Assembly (NCBI GenBank): GCA_018242525.1
Contig: JAFEBS010000024.1
Span: forward strand, 101,090-165,089
Direction of reading: 5' to 3'
Length of the DNA stretch: 64,000 nucleotides
Origin: Planctomycetota bacterium
GTDB taxonomy: Bacteria; Planctomycetota; Planctomycetia; Planctomycetales; Planctomycetaceae
Shown: piece after piece, positions 1-8,213 of the stretch
Numbering within the stretch: position 1 is the first letter of the stretch
How the letters are laid out: the number at the start of each line of letters is the position of its first letter
The notes under the pieces: generated by a model
Database searches by the model: none
The model's input: the letters and a program-made list of their open reading frames with translations, nothing else
What the model was told of the DNA's origin: nothing
Program-made: the position numbers and the translations under genes

Positions 1-25
1 GTGGGGGAGAAGCTGACGGAAACCC

Positions 26-685
26 ATGACGAATAGGGAACGACCGTTGTCCTCTCCTCTGGAGCGCCCGATTCGATTGGTGGTCTTGATCTCGGGAGGC
101 GGGACAACTCTGACCAATCTGGCCGCTCGTATTTCTGTCGGTGAGTTGGACGCACAGATCCCGCTGGTGATCGCCAGCCGTGCCGATTGCGGGGGAATCC
201 AACGCGCAGCGGATGCCGGGCTGAAGTATGAAGTGATCACTCGCAAGTCCTGTGCATCGGTTCAGGAATTCAGTGACCGCATCTTTTCACTGTGTGCCGA
301 GGTGCAGGCGGATCTGGTCGTCTGTGCCGGCTTCCTGGCAATGATTCAGATTCCGAAGCCGTTTGCGGGGCGAGTCATCAATATTCATCCATCGCTGATC
401 CCCGCTTTCTGCGGAAAGGGGTTTCACGGACATCATGTGCACGAAGCCGTTCTGGCTCGAGGAGCCCGCGTGAGTGGCTGTACCGTCCATTTTGTCGATG
501 ACGAATACGATCACGGCCCAATCATCCTGCAGTCTGTTGTGCCGGTGGAGGACAACGATACTGCCGATTCACTGGCGGCTCGGGTGTTTGCGGCGGAATG
601 CGAAGCTCTTCCCAAAGCGATCCAGTTATTCCAGTCTGGCTGCCTGGAAATCCGTGGTAGCCGGGTTCATCGACTGGCCCGATAA
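26..685 (+). CDS. purN: Phosphoribosylglycinamide formyltransferase (GART)
   Basis: Transfers a formyl group from 10-formyl-tetrahydrofolate to GAR, the third step of purine synthesis, in the cytosol. At 219 residues it matches the family length. The formyltransferase core starts near residue 17 with the phosphate-binding loop ISGGGTTL (usual form SGxGSNL). The catalytic triad reads as N119, H121 (INIHPSLIP) and D159 in the signature HFVDDEYDHGPII. A short N-terminal extension precedes the core. The ATG overlaps a possible stop of an upstream reading frame (ATGA, 26-29), so purN may be translationally coupled to a gene lying mostly outside the window. Identification is firm. Confidence 0.95.
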   Translation: MTNRERPLSSPLERPIRLVVLISGGGTTLTNLAARISVGELDAQIPLVIASRADCGGIQRAADAGLKYEVITRKSCASVQEFSDRIFSLCAEVQADLVVCAGFLAMIQIPKPFAGRVINIHPSLIPAFCGKGFHGHHVHEAVLARGARVSGCTVHFVDDEYDHGPIILQSVVPVEDNDTADSLAARVFAAECEALPKAIQLFQSGCLEIRGSRVHRLAR

Positions 686-827
686 AAGCGAGTCCGACGG
701 CTCGATCCTTCCATGAAAAAAACCTCACTCAGTTCAGTCGCCCCGCTCGCGGGGAAGGACGGGGTTCGTTAGACTTCCGTCCCTGTCGAATCGACTCGGT
801 GTGGCTGGGAATTGGAGCTTCTGGTTC

Positions 828-2819
828 ATGTGGCAATCGTTGCAGCGCCTGTCGCTGGGGATGTTTCTGATCCTGCTGGCATCGGCAGTTTTGTTGCTCT
901 CTGAATCTTCCCGTCCCAAAGATCGGCAGCGCCCACCAGATGGGACGGCGGCGGCTCCCGCACGGGTGATGCGTGTGGCGATGTTTCAGATGGCGTCGCA
1001 GCCGATTCTCGATGAAGGGGCTCAGGGAGTGCTGGACGGCCTGCAGGAAGCCGGATACGTCGACAAGCACAAGATGCGTTTGACCCGTTTCAACGCCGAA
1101 GGAGATGTCGCCACCGGAAATGCCATTGCCCAGGAACTGGTCGGCGGCGAATACGACCTGATCATTACGCTGACCACCGGGGCGCTGCAGGCTGTGGCGA
1201 ATGCCAATCAGTCGCGAAAAATCCCGCATGTCTTCGGACTGGTGTCGGACCCGGTCAAGGCGGGAGTTGGCATCGGCACCGGCCCCATGGAACATCCGGA
1301 TCATCTGGTGGGGATCGGCACGTTTCCTCCCGTTGATCAGGCCCTTGAGATGGCCAAAAAGTTGAATCCGAAATTGTCCCGGATTGGACTGGCCTGGAAT
1401 CCCGCCGAAGTGAATTCGGAAGTCTGCACGATCCTGGCTCGCGAAGTTTGCCAGAAACTCAAGATTGAACTGGTCGAAGCCAATGTCGACAGTACTTCAG
1501 CCGTGAAAGAGGCGATCGGTTCACTGCTGGATCGCCAGGTGGATGCCCTGCTCGTGGGTGGTGACGTCACGATGCTGGGGGCGATGGATGTCGTTGCGAA
1601 ATCGGCAGCCGATGCCAGGATTCCGGTCTTCACCTGCATGCCCGGCAACGCTCTCAAAGGGGCGCTGTTTGATGTCGGTGCGAACTATTACGAAGTCGGA
1701 CGAACGGTGGGGAAAGTTGCCAGTCGGGTCTTGAACGGCGAGTCGATCGCGAAGATCCCCGTGGAAATCGCGATTCCCCCGAAACTGTTCCTCAACACGC
1801 TGGCCTTGAAAAACTTGCGGGACTCCTGGCCGTTTCCAGCCGAACTGATCCAACAGGCCGATTCATACATCGACGAGCAGGGACGGCACGACAAGCCGAA
1901 AGCTTCCCAGCCGCTCAGCAAGAAATGGGAGGTTCGCATCCTGAGCTATGTCACGTCACAGGACGTCGACGAAGCGATCCGCGGCTTGAAAGAGGGGCTG
2001 ACAAAGTCCGGGTTGGTCGAAGAGCGTGACTATGCCTTGAAAGTTTCCAACGCCCAGGGCGACATGGCAGTGCTGGCGGGATCGGTGGATGCCGCCATTT
2101 CGGATCATACCGACATGATCCTGACTGTTTCGACTCAGGCTCTGCAAGCTTCGATGCAGCGGGCGAAGGACATTCCGATTGTCTTCACGATGGTTGCCAA
2201 CCCGTTTGCTGCCGGTGCCGGCAAATCGGATTCGGAACACCTGTCCAATGTGACCGGTGCCTATGGTGCCAACGATGTCCAGCGGATGATGCCAATCATT
2301 CGCCAGGTGCTGCCCGACGCACAGACGCTGGGAACGCTGTATGTTCCTGCTGAGATCAACTCTGTGTACAGTTACGAACTGCTGGTCGACGCCGCCAGGG
2401 CCGCCAAATATGAACTCAAAGCCGTCGGTGTCACCGCCACCAATGAAGTCCCCGATGGCGCCCAGTCGCTGTGTCAGATGCACCTCGACGCGGTCTGTCT
2501 GTCCAACTCGAACATTACCGGGGCGACTTTTCCGAACATTTCCCGCGTTGCCCGCGAGGCCAAATTGCCCGTCTTCGCCTTCATGGGAAGCACAGCCTCG
2601 CAAGGGGCGTCGATCGTCCTGACGCGTGATTACTACGATATGGGAGTGGATTCGGCCCAACTCGCCGCAAAAGTCATGCGTGGCAACTCCGTCGCGTCGA
2701 TTCCGTTTCATCAGTCCACGAAGAGCAGGCTGATCATCAACGTGACCGCAGCTCGAGCCAGTGGGTTGACCTTGCCGGAATCGCTGCTGAAGTCCGCTGA
2801 CCGAATCCTCGAGAAATGA
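828..2819 (+). CDS. Tandem ABC transporter substrate-binding protein (TrpX/DUF534 type)
   Basis: Extracytoplasmic ligand-binding component of the ABC importer encoded just downstream. The mature part holds two consecutive copies of the ABC substrate-binding fold: about residues 43-325 (RVAMFQMASQPILDEGAQG onward) and about 370-655 (VRILSYVTSQDVDEAIRG onward). Both carry the family pattern of a GVLDGL/GLKEGL helix, a TTGALQA/STQALQA loop and a phosphate-loop-like VSDPV/VANPF. Single-copy relatives are about 330 residues, so this is an internal duplication and fusion. The N terminus (MWQSLQRLSLGMFLILLASAVLLL) is a signal peptide or membrane anchor. I chose ATG 828 over GTG 801 because a GGAG lies about 12 bases upstream of 828. 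The ligand cannot be told from sequence; relatives are assigned to aromatic amino acids or sugars. Confidence 0.85.
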   Translation: MWQSLQRLSLGMFLILLASAVLLLSESSRPKDRQRPPDGTAAAPARVMRVAMFQMASQPILDEGAQGVLDGLQEAGYVDKHKMRLTRFNAEGDVATGNAIAQELVGGEYDLIITLTTGALQAVANANQSRKIPHVFGLVSDPVKAGVGIGTGPMEHPDHLVGIGTFPPVDQALEMAKKLNPKLSRIGLAWNPAEVNSEVCTILAREVCQKLKIELVEANVDSTSAVKEAIGSLLDRQVDALLVGGDVTMLGAMDVVAKSAADARIPVFTCMPGNALKGALFDVGANYYEVGRTVGKVASRVLNGESIAKIPVEIAIPPKLFLNTLALKNLRDSWPFPAELIQQADSYIDEQGRHDKPKASQPLSKKWEVRILSYVTSQDVDEAIRGLKEGLTKSGLVEERDYALKVSNAQGDMAVLAGSVDAAISDHTDMILTVSTQALQASMQRAKDIPIVFTMVANPFAAGAGKSDSEHLSNVTGAYGANDVQRMMPIIRQVLPDAQTLGTLYVPAEINSVYSYELLVDAARAAKYELKAVGVTATNEVPDGAQSLCQMHLDAVCLSNSNITGATFPNISRVAREAKLPVFAFMGSTASQGASIVLTRDYYDMGVDSAQLAAKVMRGNSVASIPFHQSTKSRLIINVTAARASGLTLPESLLKSADRILEK

Positions 2820-2885
2820 ACCCCGCGCGATTGTTTCAAGTCTCCTGATCACAGTCCGTACCGAAGTCCTTGATTCATAAATACC

Positions 2886-4163
2886 ATGCAGATCATTACC
2901 GAAGATCACGGCGACATCCTTGAGATGCGAGTTGCCGGGCGGCTGGACAACGAATGGGCCGATCACCTGACTCAGGCGATTGACGAGGCGGTTCGCCTGG
3001 GATCCCATTCGGTGGTCTTGAACCTGACCGATGTGGTGTATCTCAGTTCCGCCGGAATCGGTGCGCTGGTGCGAGCTCACAAGCAGTTCCAGGCAATCCG
3101 GGGATTCTTCGGAGTCGGTGTGGCTCCGCCGCATATCGCCGAAGTGATCCGGCTGACAGGTCTGGCGAAGATGCTGCAGTGCGACATGACCCAGGTGCTG
3201 CAAAGTCGCGGTGGAGCCCGCAGCACACTTCAACCCATGTTCCGCGTCGCGGCCGAAGCGGGAATGGCCTATGAATTGTATGAAGTGGATCCCGGGGCCG
3301 TCCTGACGTGCGAAGTGATAGGGGATTCAACACGCCTGCCGCGGCAGTCGTATGCAGCGCGGGACTGTCACATGGTGGAGTTCCCCGCTGAGTCATTGGG
3401 ACTGGGACTGGGGGCGTTTGGTCGCGACTTCGCCGACTGTGGGGATCGTCTGGGTGAATTCCTGGCCGTGGCCGGGGCGACCGCTCAATTACCAACGGGG
3501 GGAACCGGAAAGCCAGACTATCAGTTGGGTCAGGGGAAGTATGTCCCGCAGGTTCAGGTCGCGTACGGACTGAAATGTCGGGGCGGGATGCGCCAGATGC
3601 AGCGGTTCGAACCGGCGGACGAAGTGATCCGGGTGCCACTGTCAAAATTGGTGGACCAGTGCCTGACATTGAGTGAGACGGATCTGGCCGGGATGGTTTT
3701 CATTGCAGAAACATCCGGTCTGATCGGAACGATGCTGCGACGGGCACCGGCTGGCGAGGCGGAAGTCGACAAGCTGTCGCACCCCGAAATCCGCCGGTGG
3801 CTGTCGTTTTCGCCAGAGCGGGTTCACTCGCACTCGCTGGCACTGATCGTCGGAGTCGCCGCACGCGGGAATCCATCACACGGAGCCGCCGGGGATCTGG
3901 CACCGTTGCTGCGTTCGATGGGGCCGGGGACGGACATTTACGGACACTTTCATGCAGCGGTGTTTTCGTATCGGCCGTTCAAGAAGCGAAAGCTGGATCT
4001 GGCAGAAACGGTCGCGACCCTGTTTGAAACGGCAGATCTGCAAACGGTCATGCATTTGCTGAACGATGATCGCGAGATTACGGGTGGTGGCGAGAGTGAA
4101 TTCTTACGCGGTGCCTGCTGGCTGTCGCCTATCACCCATGTCACAAGAGAAACACTGAAATGA
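2886..4163 (+). CDS. STAS-domain protein with unassigned C-terminal domain, within ABC operon
   Basis: Residues 1-100 form a STAS (anti-sigma-antagonist-like) domain. The loop that normally reads DSSG is YLSSAGIGAL: the phosphorylatable serine position is kept but the preceding Asp is Ser. Residues 115-425 form a second domain I do not recognise, rich in Gly-Leu and containing LGLGAFGRDFADCGDRLGE and HSHSLALIVGVAARGNPSHG. No signal peptide or membrane helix is evident, so it is probably cytosolic. It sits between the binding-protein and permease genes and overlaps the permease start by four bases (ATGA, 4160-4163), so it should be made in step with the importer. A regulatory role on the transporter is inference from position; STAS domains do regulate SulP carriers. 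Confidence 0.7.
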   Translation: MQIITEDHGDILEMRVAGRLDNEWADHLTQAIDEAVRLGSHSVVLNLTDVVYLSSAGIGALVRAHKQFQAIRGFFGVGVAPPHIAEVIRLTGLAKMLQCDMTQVLQSRGGARSTLQPMFRVAAEAGMAYELYEVDPGAVLTCEVIGDSTRLPRQSYAARDCHMVEFPAESLGLGLGAFGRDFADCGDRLGEFLAVAGATAQLPTGGTGKPDYQLGQGKYVPQVQVAYGLKCRGGMRQMQRFEPADEVIRVPLSKLVDQCLTLSETDLAGMVFIAETSGLIGTMLRRAPAGEAEVDKLSHPEIRRWLSFSPERVHSHSLALIVGVAARGNPSHGAAGDLAPLLRSMGPGTDIYGHFHAAVFSYRPFKKRKLDLAETVATLFETADLQTVMHLLNDDREITGGGESEFLRGACWLSPITHVTRETLK

Positions 4164-5104
4164 CGCAATTGATTGGTTCCTATTCGATGGGCCTGATCCT
4201 GTCGCTGCTGGCTGTGGGTGTCTTGATCAGCTTCCGAATCCTCGCCTTCCGCGATTTGACCGTGGAAGGTTCGATCACGCTGGGCGGTGCCGTCGCGGCG
4301 GCGATGCTGGTCAGCGGCTGGAACCCGTGGCTGGCGACGTTTGTCGCGTTCCTGGCCGGTGGCTGCGCGGGGGCCGTGACCGGTGTCCTGGCGACAAAAC
4401 TCAAAATCAACGGGCTGCTGGCTGGGATTCTGGTGATGACCGCCCTGTACTCGGTCAATCTGCGAGTCATGGGAAGAAGTAATCTGCCACTGATGAACGA
4501 GAAATCGCTGATGACATTCGCCCAGCACCTTGGCACCGCCGAGCAACCGACTGCATCGGGGGGGACCTGGACCATCGGACGTTGGGTGATTCGAACTGCG
4601 GATTTGCGCGTGATTGGATTTCTGACTGTGGTCATTGGCTCTGTCGGAGCGGTGATGTACGCATTCTTCCAGACAAACCTGGGGCTGGCCATGCGGGCGA
4701 CGGGGGATAACGAACAGATGATCTGTGCTCTGGGCGTGGAAGTCGGCTGGATGCAGACATTTGGACTGGCAATCTCCAACGGCCTGGTGGCGCTCTCGGG
4801 GGCCCTGCTCGTCCAGTACCAGGGGTATGCCGACGTTCAAATGGGAATGGGAATGGTGGTCTGGGGAATGGCCAGTGTCATCATTGGCGAATCTCTAGTG
4901 GGGTCTCGTCAAATCGGCATGCTGTTGATCGGTTCTGTCATGGGATCGGTGTTGTTTCGACTGCTTGTGGCCAACGCACTGCGTCAGGGTCTCAACCCGA
5001 ACGATTTGAAACTGGCGACAGCGCTGTTCGTCTTGATTGCCCTGGTGGGACCAAGCGCCGTGGATGCGGCCAGCAAGAAGTTTCGGACGGCCGTCAAGAC
5101 GTAA
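4160..5104 (+). CDS. ABC transporter permease (branched-chain/TrpY-like family)
   Basis: Membrane-spanning subunit of the importer. The 314-residue protein has about eight to nine hydrophobic segments and the family signature FRDLTVEGSITLGGAVAA near residue 30, typical of the BPD_transp_2 superfamily members that pair with DUF534-type binding proteins. The cytoplasmic loop LAMRATGDNEQMICALGV (about 173-190) is the coupling region that contacts the ATPase. Start overlaps the STAS gene stop. One permease gene for one ATPase gene implies a homodimer of each. Confidence 0.9.
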   Translation: MTQLIGSYSMGLILSLLAVGVLISFRILAFRDLTVEGSITLGGAVAAAMLVSGWNPWLATFVAFLAGGCAGAVTGVLATKLKINGLLAGILVMTALYSVNLRVMGRSNLPLMNEKSLMTFAQHLGTAEQPTASGGTWTIGRWVIRTADLRVIGFLTVVIGSVGAVMYAFFQTNLGLAMRATGDNEQMICALGVEVGWMQTFGLAISNGLVALSGALLVQYQGYADVQMGMGMVVWGMASVIIGESLVGSRQIGMLLIGSVMGSVLFRLLVANALRQGLNPNDLKLATALFVLIALVGPSAVDAASKKFRTAVKT

Positions 5105-5172
5105 CTGGCAGGGGCTCTTTGTTCGGCAAATACCTCCCAACCACATTCATCAAGCATTCCAGCGAGTCCGTC

Positions 5173-5985
5173 ATGCTCGACATTGAACAGATCCGGAAGA
5201 CCTTTCACCCGGGAACACCGAACGAGGTTCGGGCGTTGCAAGGTGTGGATCTGAAGATCGACGAAGGTTCGTTCGTCATCGTGATCGGGACCAATGGTTC
5301 CGGAAAATCGACGCTGCTCAATGCGGTCGCGGGATCGTTCTTCGTCGATACGGGCCGGTTGAAGCTGAACGGACAGGACATCACTCACTGGCCGGAACAT
5401 CGTCGGGCCAGGTTCATTGGGCGCGTGTTTCAGAATCCCTTTACAGGAACGGCACCGTCGATGACGATCGCCGAAAACCTGGCCCTGGCGGCGCGTCGTG
5501 GTCGCATGCGGGGACTCGGTTGGGCTTTGAATCCGTCAATTCGCCACGAACTGTACGAGCGGGTGCGGGGAATGGGGCTCGGTCTGGAGAATCGACTGAA
5601 CAATGCGATCGGCAGCCTGTCCGGCGGTCAGCGACAGTCGCTGACCCTGCTGATGGCCGGGTTGATCAAACCGGATCTGTTGCTGCTGGATGAGCATACG
5701 GCGGCCCTGGACCCGAAGAGTGCCGATCAGGTCATTCGCCTGACCGAGGAAGTCATTCGCCGCGACAAACTGACCACCATGATGGTCACTCATTCGATGC
5801 AACAGGCGGCGCACCTGGGAGACCGGTTGATCATGATGGTCCGCGGCCGGATCATTTACGATTTTCAGGGAGCTGAAAAACGCCGACTGACGCCGGAAGA
5901 TCTGCTGGATCGATTTGACGAAGTTCGGCGATCCGACCTGCTCGATGAAACCGCCGCCAGCATGTTGCAGCGGCAATACGTGTGA
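5173..5985 (+). CDS. ABC transporter ATP-binding protein
   Basis: Energises the importer encoded upstream. All nucleotide-binding motifs are present: Walker A GTNGSGKST, Q-loop in GRVFQNPFTG, signature LSGGQRQSL, Walker B LLLLDEHTAALD and the switch histidine in VTHSM. The Walker B continuation EHTAALDPKSA is characteristic of the ATPases that accompany TrpX/Y-type components. Start taken at ATG 5173 (MLDIEQIRKTF); the longer TTG frame from 5119 adds residues without ATPase similarity. About 70 bases follow the permease stop, so it is the last gene of the importer run and 91 bases before the next gene. Confidence 0.93.
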   Translation: MLDIEQIRKTFHPGTPNEVRALQGVDLKIDEGSFVIVIGTNGSGKSTLLNAVAGSFFVDTGRLKLNGQDITHWPEHRRARFIGRVFQNPFTGTAPSMTIAENLALAARRGRMRGLGWALNPSIRHELYERVRGMGLGLENRLNNAIGSLSGGQRQSLTLLMAGLIKPDLLLLDEHTAALDPKSADQVIRLTEEVIRRDKLTTMMVTHSMQQAAHLGDRLIMMVRGRIIYDFQGAEKRRLTPEDLLDRFDEVRRSDLLDETAASMLQRQYV

Positions 5986-6076
5986 ACTGGGTGCGTTTGC
6001 TTCCTGGATGCGACAGCATTATTGTGCGGATTCATTTGAACCGGCCAATACGTCTCTCCTCGCGGAAAGTGCTCAC

Positions 6077-7036
6077 ATGCAGGTGGCGATTACCGATTTT
6101 TCCTTTCCCACGCTCGAAATCGAAGAGGCCATTCTGACGGCTCAGGGATTTGAGGTTGTCAGTGGTCAATGCAAGACGACAGAAACCCTGGCCCCGCTTG
6201 TGCGGGATGCGGATGCCGTCATCACCCAGTTCGCCCCCATCAATTCCGATGTCATTTCGGCCATGCAGAAGGCGCGTGTCATCGTCCGGTACGGAATCGG
6301 GGTCGACAATGTCAACCTGGAAGCCGCCAGGCTGAAGGGGATTCCGGTCTGCAACGTGCCGGACTACTGCATCGACGAAGTGGCCGACCATACACTCGCG
6401 TTCATCCTGGGGGTGACCCGACAAGTCGTGTCGAATACGATGCACGTCCGATCCGGTCAATGGGGCCTGGCATTTCCGCTGGACCAGATGCGGACGTTGC
6501 GCGATCTAACGGTCGGCATCGTCGGTTTCGGGCGCATCGGCCGCGAAGTCGCCAGCCGCCTGGCTGCGTTCAAATGCAAGCGCCTTGTGTTTGATCCGGT
6601 CGTAAAGCCCGATGTCATCGAAGCAGCGGGATGCGTTCCAACCGATCTGAATGGCATCATTGCCCAATCGGACGTGTTGTCCCTGCACTGCCCATCGACG
6701 GCTCAAACCCGCCGATTGATCAATGCCGAATCCATCAACACGATGAAACGGGGAGCGATCCTGGTAAACCTGGCCCGCGGAGATCTGGTGGAAACGGCGG
6801 CCCTGGTGGCGGCGCTTAAGTCGGGGCAACTGAGTGCCGCCGCCATTGATGTCTGTGATCCAGAGCCGATTCCGGCGGACAGCCCGCTGCGTCAACTGCC
6901 CAATGTCATCGTCGCGTCACATGTCGCTTCGGCCAGCGTCAAGGCGGTACGGACGTTACGCGAAACGGCGGCAGGCCTGGCCGCCATGGCACTGCGGGGT
7001 GAAAAGCTGCCAAACGTCGTCAACGGCGTTTCGTGA
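6077..7036 (+). CDS. D-isomer-specific 2-hydroxyacid dehydrogenase (C-terminal-binding-protein/SerA-like)
   Basis: NAD-dependent oxidoreductase interconverting a D-2-hydroxy acid and a 2-oxo acid. The 319-residue protein has the Rossmann motif GIVGFGRIG at 147-155 and the catalytic triad R234 (NLARGDLV), E263 (DPEP) and H282 (SHVAS). There is no ACT or regulatory domain, so it is not a full-length phosphoglycerate dehydrogenase. I chose ATG 6077 because the frame upstream overlaps the ATPase gene and carries no family sequence. It begins the catabolic-looking run up to 15803; co-location with a 2-oxoacid dehydrogenase suggests that it produces or consumes the 2-oxo acid used there. Substrate unknown. 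Confidence 0.88.
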   Translation: MQVAITDFSFPTLEIEEAILTAQGFEVVSGQCKTTETLAPLVRDADAVITQFAPINSDVISAMQKARVIVRYGIGVDNVNLEAARLKGIPVCNVPDYCIDEVADHTLAFILGVTRQVVSNTMHVRSGQWGLAFPLDQMRTLRDLTVGIVGFGRIGREVASRLAAFKCKRLVFDPVVKPDVIEAAGCVPTDLNGIIAQSDVLSLHCPSTAQTRRLINAESINTMKRGAILVNLARGDLVETAALVAALKSGQLSAAAIDVCDPEPIPADSPLRQLPNVIVASHVASASVKAVRTLRETAAGLAAMALRGEKLPNVVNGVS

Positions 7037-7085
7037 CGATGCCGGTGATTACTGGAATTCTGGAATTGTGTGGTGAAGGGAACCG

Positions 7086-8150
7086 ATGTCCACGCGCGTT
7101 TCTGTTGCAGATTTGCAGGCGTTTTGTGTCGAGGCGTTGCGTCGTGTCGGTGCGAAGGATTCGCACGCTCGAACGGTCGCCGAAGTGCTGGTGATGACCG
7201 ATACGTGGGGGACGTTCACTCACGGGACCAAGTTGCTGCGCGACTATTGTAAACGAGTCAAATCCGGCGGTCTGCGATCCGATACTGATCCGGCAGTCGT
7301 GGCGAGTGGTCCCGCCTGGGCGATTGTCGACGGTGGTTCCTGCCTCGGGCACGTAACGTCTGTCTTTGCGATGCAGCAGGCGATCCAGCGGGCGAAACAG
7401 ACCGGGATTGCCTATGTCGGCGTCCGGAACTCGTGTCACTTCGGCGCGGCGGGCTACTACGCATGGCTGGCGGCGAAGGAAGGCCTGATCGGCGTTTCGA
7501 TGGCAAACGACATCCCCAGCGTTGCTGCCGCCGGATCCCGCCGATCGGTCACCGGCAGCAATCCGCTGGCGTACGCCGTTCCCACCGGCCAGGGAGATCC
7601 AATCCTGCTCGACATCGCCAGCAGCACGGTTGCTGGCGGGAAAGTATACGCGGCCTATCAGCGGGGAGAGCCGATCCCCGGCAACTGGATTCTGGACGAG
7701 GAGGGGCATCCTTCGACCGACAGCAGCCTGTACCCCGCCAAGGCGGCCCTGACACCGCTGGCCAATCACAAGGGATACGGAATCGCCCTGTTGATCGAAA
7801 CCCTCAGCGGCCTGCTGACCGGGGCGTCGATCACGTGGCAGGTGGGCAGTTGGATTTGGGGCGATTCCACTCAGCCGACCGGACATGGGGCCGCTTTCAT
7901 CGCGATCGATATCGCCACAATGGGGCCGCGGGACGTGTTCGAGCAGCGCATCACGGGTTTGATCCAGGAAATTCACGCGGCCCCGACGGCGGATGGGGTC
8001 GAACGAGTCCTGGTCCCACACGAACGGGAATGGAATCTGCGCCGCCAGGCGCTGGTCGAGGGAATTCAGTTACCGTCCGATGTGGTCGGCAAACTCGCCG
8101 GACTGGCAGACGATATTGATCTGCATCCCGCCTGGTTGCCGCGCGTGTAA
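7086..8150 (+). CDS. Ldh_2 (malate/L-lactate dehydrogenase-like) family oxidoreductase
   Basis: NAD(P)-dependent dehydrogenase of the family containing malate/L-lactate, ureidoglycolate and 2,3-diketogulonate dehydrogenases. Length (354) fits. Visible family residues are H46 in THGTKLL, the catalytic H118 in VRNSCHFGAAGYY, and the cofactor and dimer stretch TGSNPLAYAVP at about 156-166. Together with the preceding D-2-hydroxyacid dehydrogenase this gives the locus two enzymes of opposite usual stereospecificity, both yielding 2-oxo acids, ahead of an E1/E2 complex. The pairing is inference; exact substrate cannot be read. Confidence 0.85.
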   Translation: MSTRVSVADLQAFCVEALRRVGAKDSHARTVAEVLVMTDTWGTFTHGTKLLRDYCKRVKSGGLRSDTDPAVVASGPAWAIVDGGSCLGHVTSVFAMQQAIQRAKQTGIAYVGVRNSCHFGAAGYYAWLAAKEGLIGVSMANDIPSVAAAGSRRSVTGSNPLAYAVPTGQGDPILLDIASSTVAGGKVYAAYQRGEPIPGNWILDEEGHPSTDSSLYPAKAALTPLANHKGYGIALLIETLSGLLTGASITWQVGSWIWGDSTQPTGHGAAFIAIDIATMGPRDVFEQRITGLIQEIHAAPTADGVERVLVPHEREWNLRRQALVEGIQLPSDVVGKLAGLADDIDLHPAWLPRV

Positions 8151-8213
8151 TTCAGGTCGAAGTCGGTTCCAATTGATTCCACACCTTTGCAACACAACTT
8201 GGTGAGACATCCA

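Noticed and set aside
1..36. End of an upstream gene
   Set aside because: Two frames are open from the window edge (stops at 27-29 and 34-36); too short to choose between them or identify a product, so no feature was listed.
741..754. CCCCGCTCGCGGGG palindrome after purN
   Set aside because: Possible small hairpin, but short and without a T-run; such G+C palindromes are expected by chance here.
1956..3233. A 425-codon minus-strand open frame
   Set aside because: It lies antisense across the binding-protein and STAS genes, has no recognised motif and is typical of long shadow frames in G+C-rich DNA.
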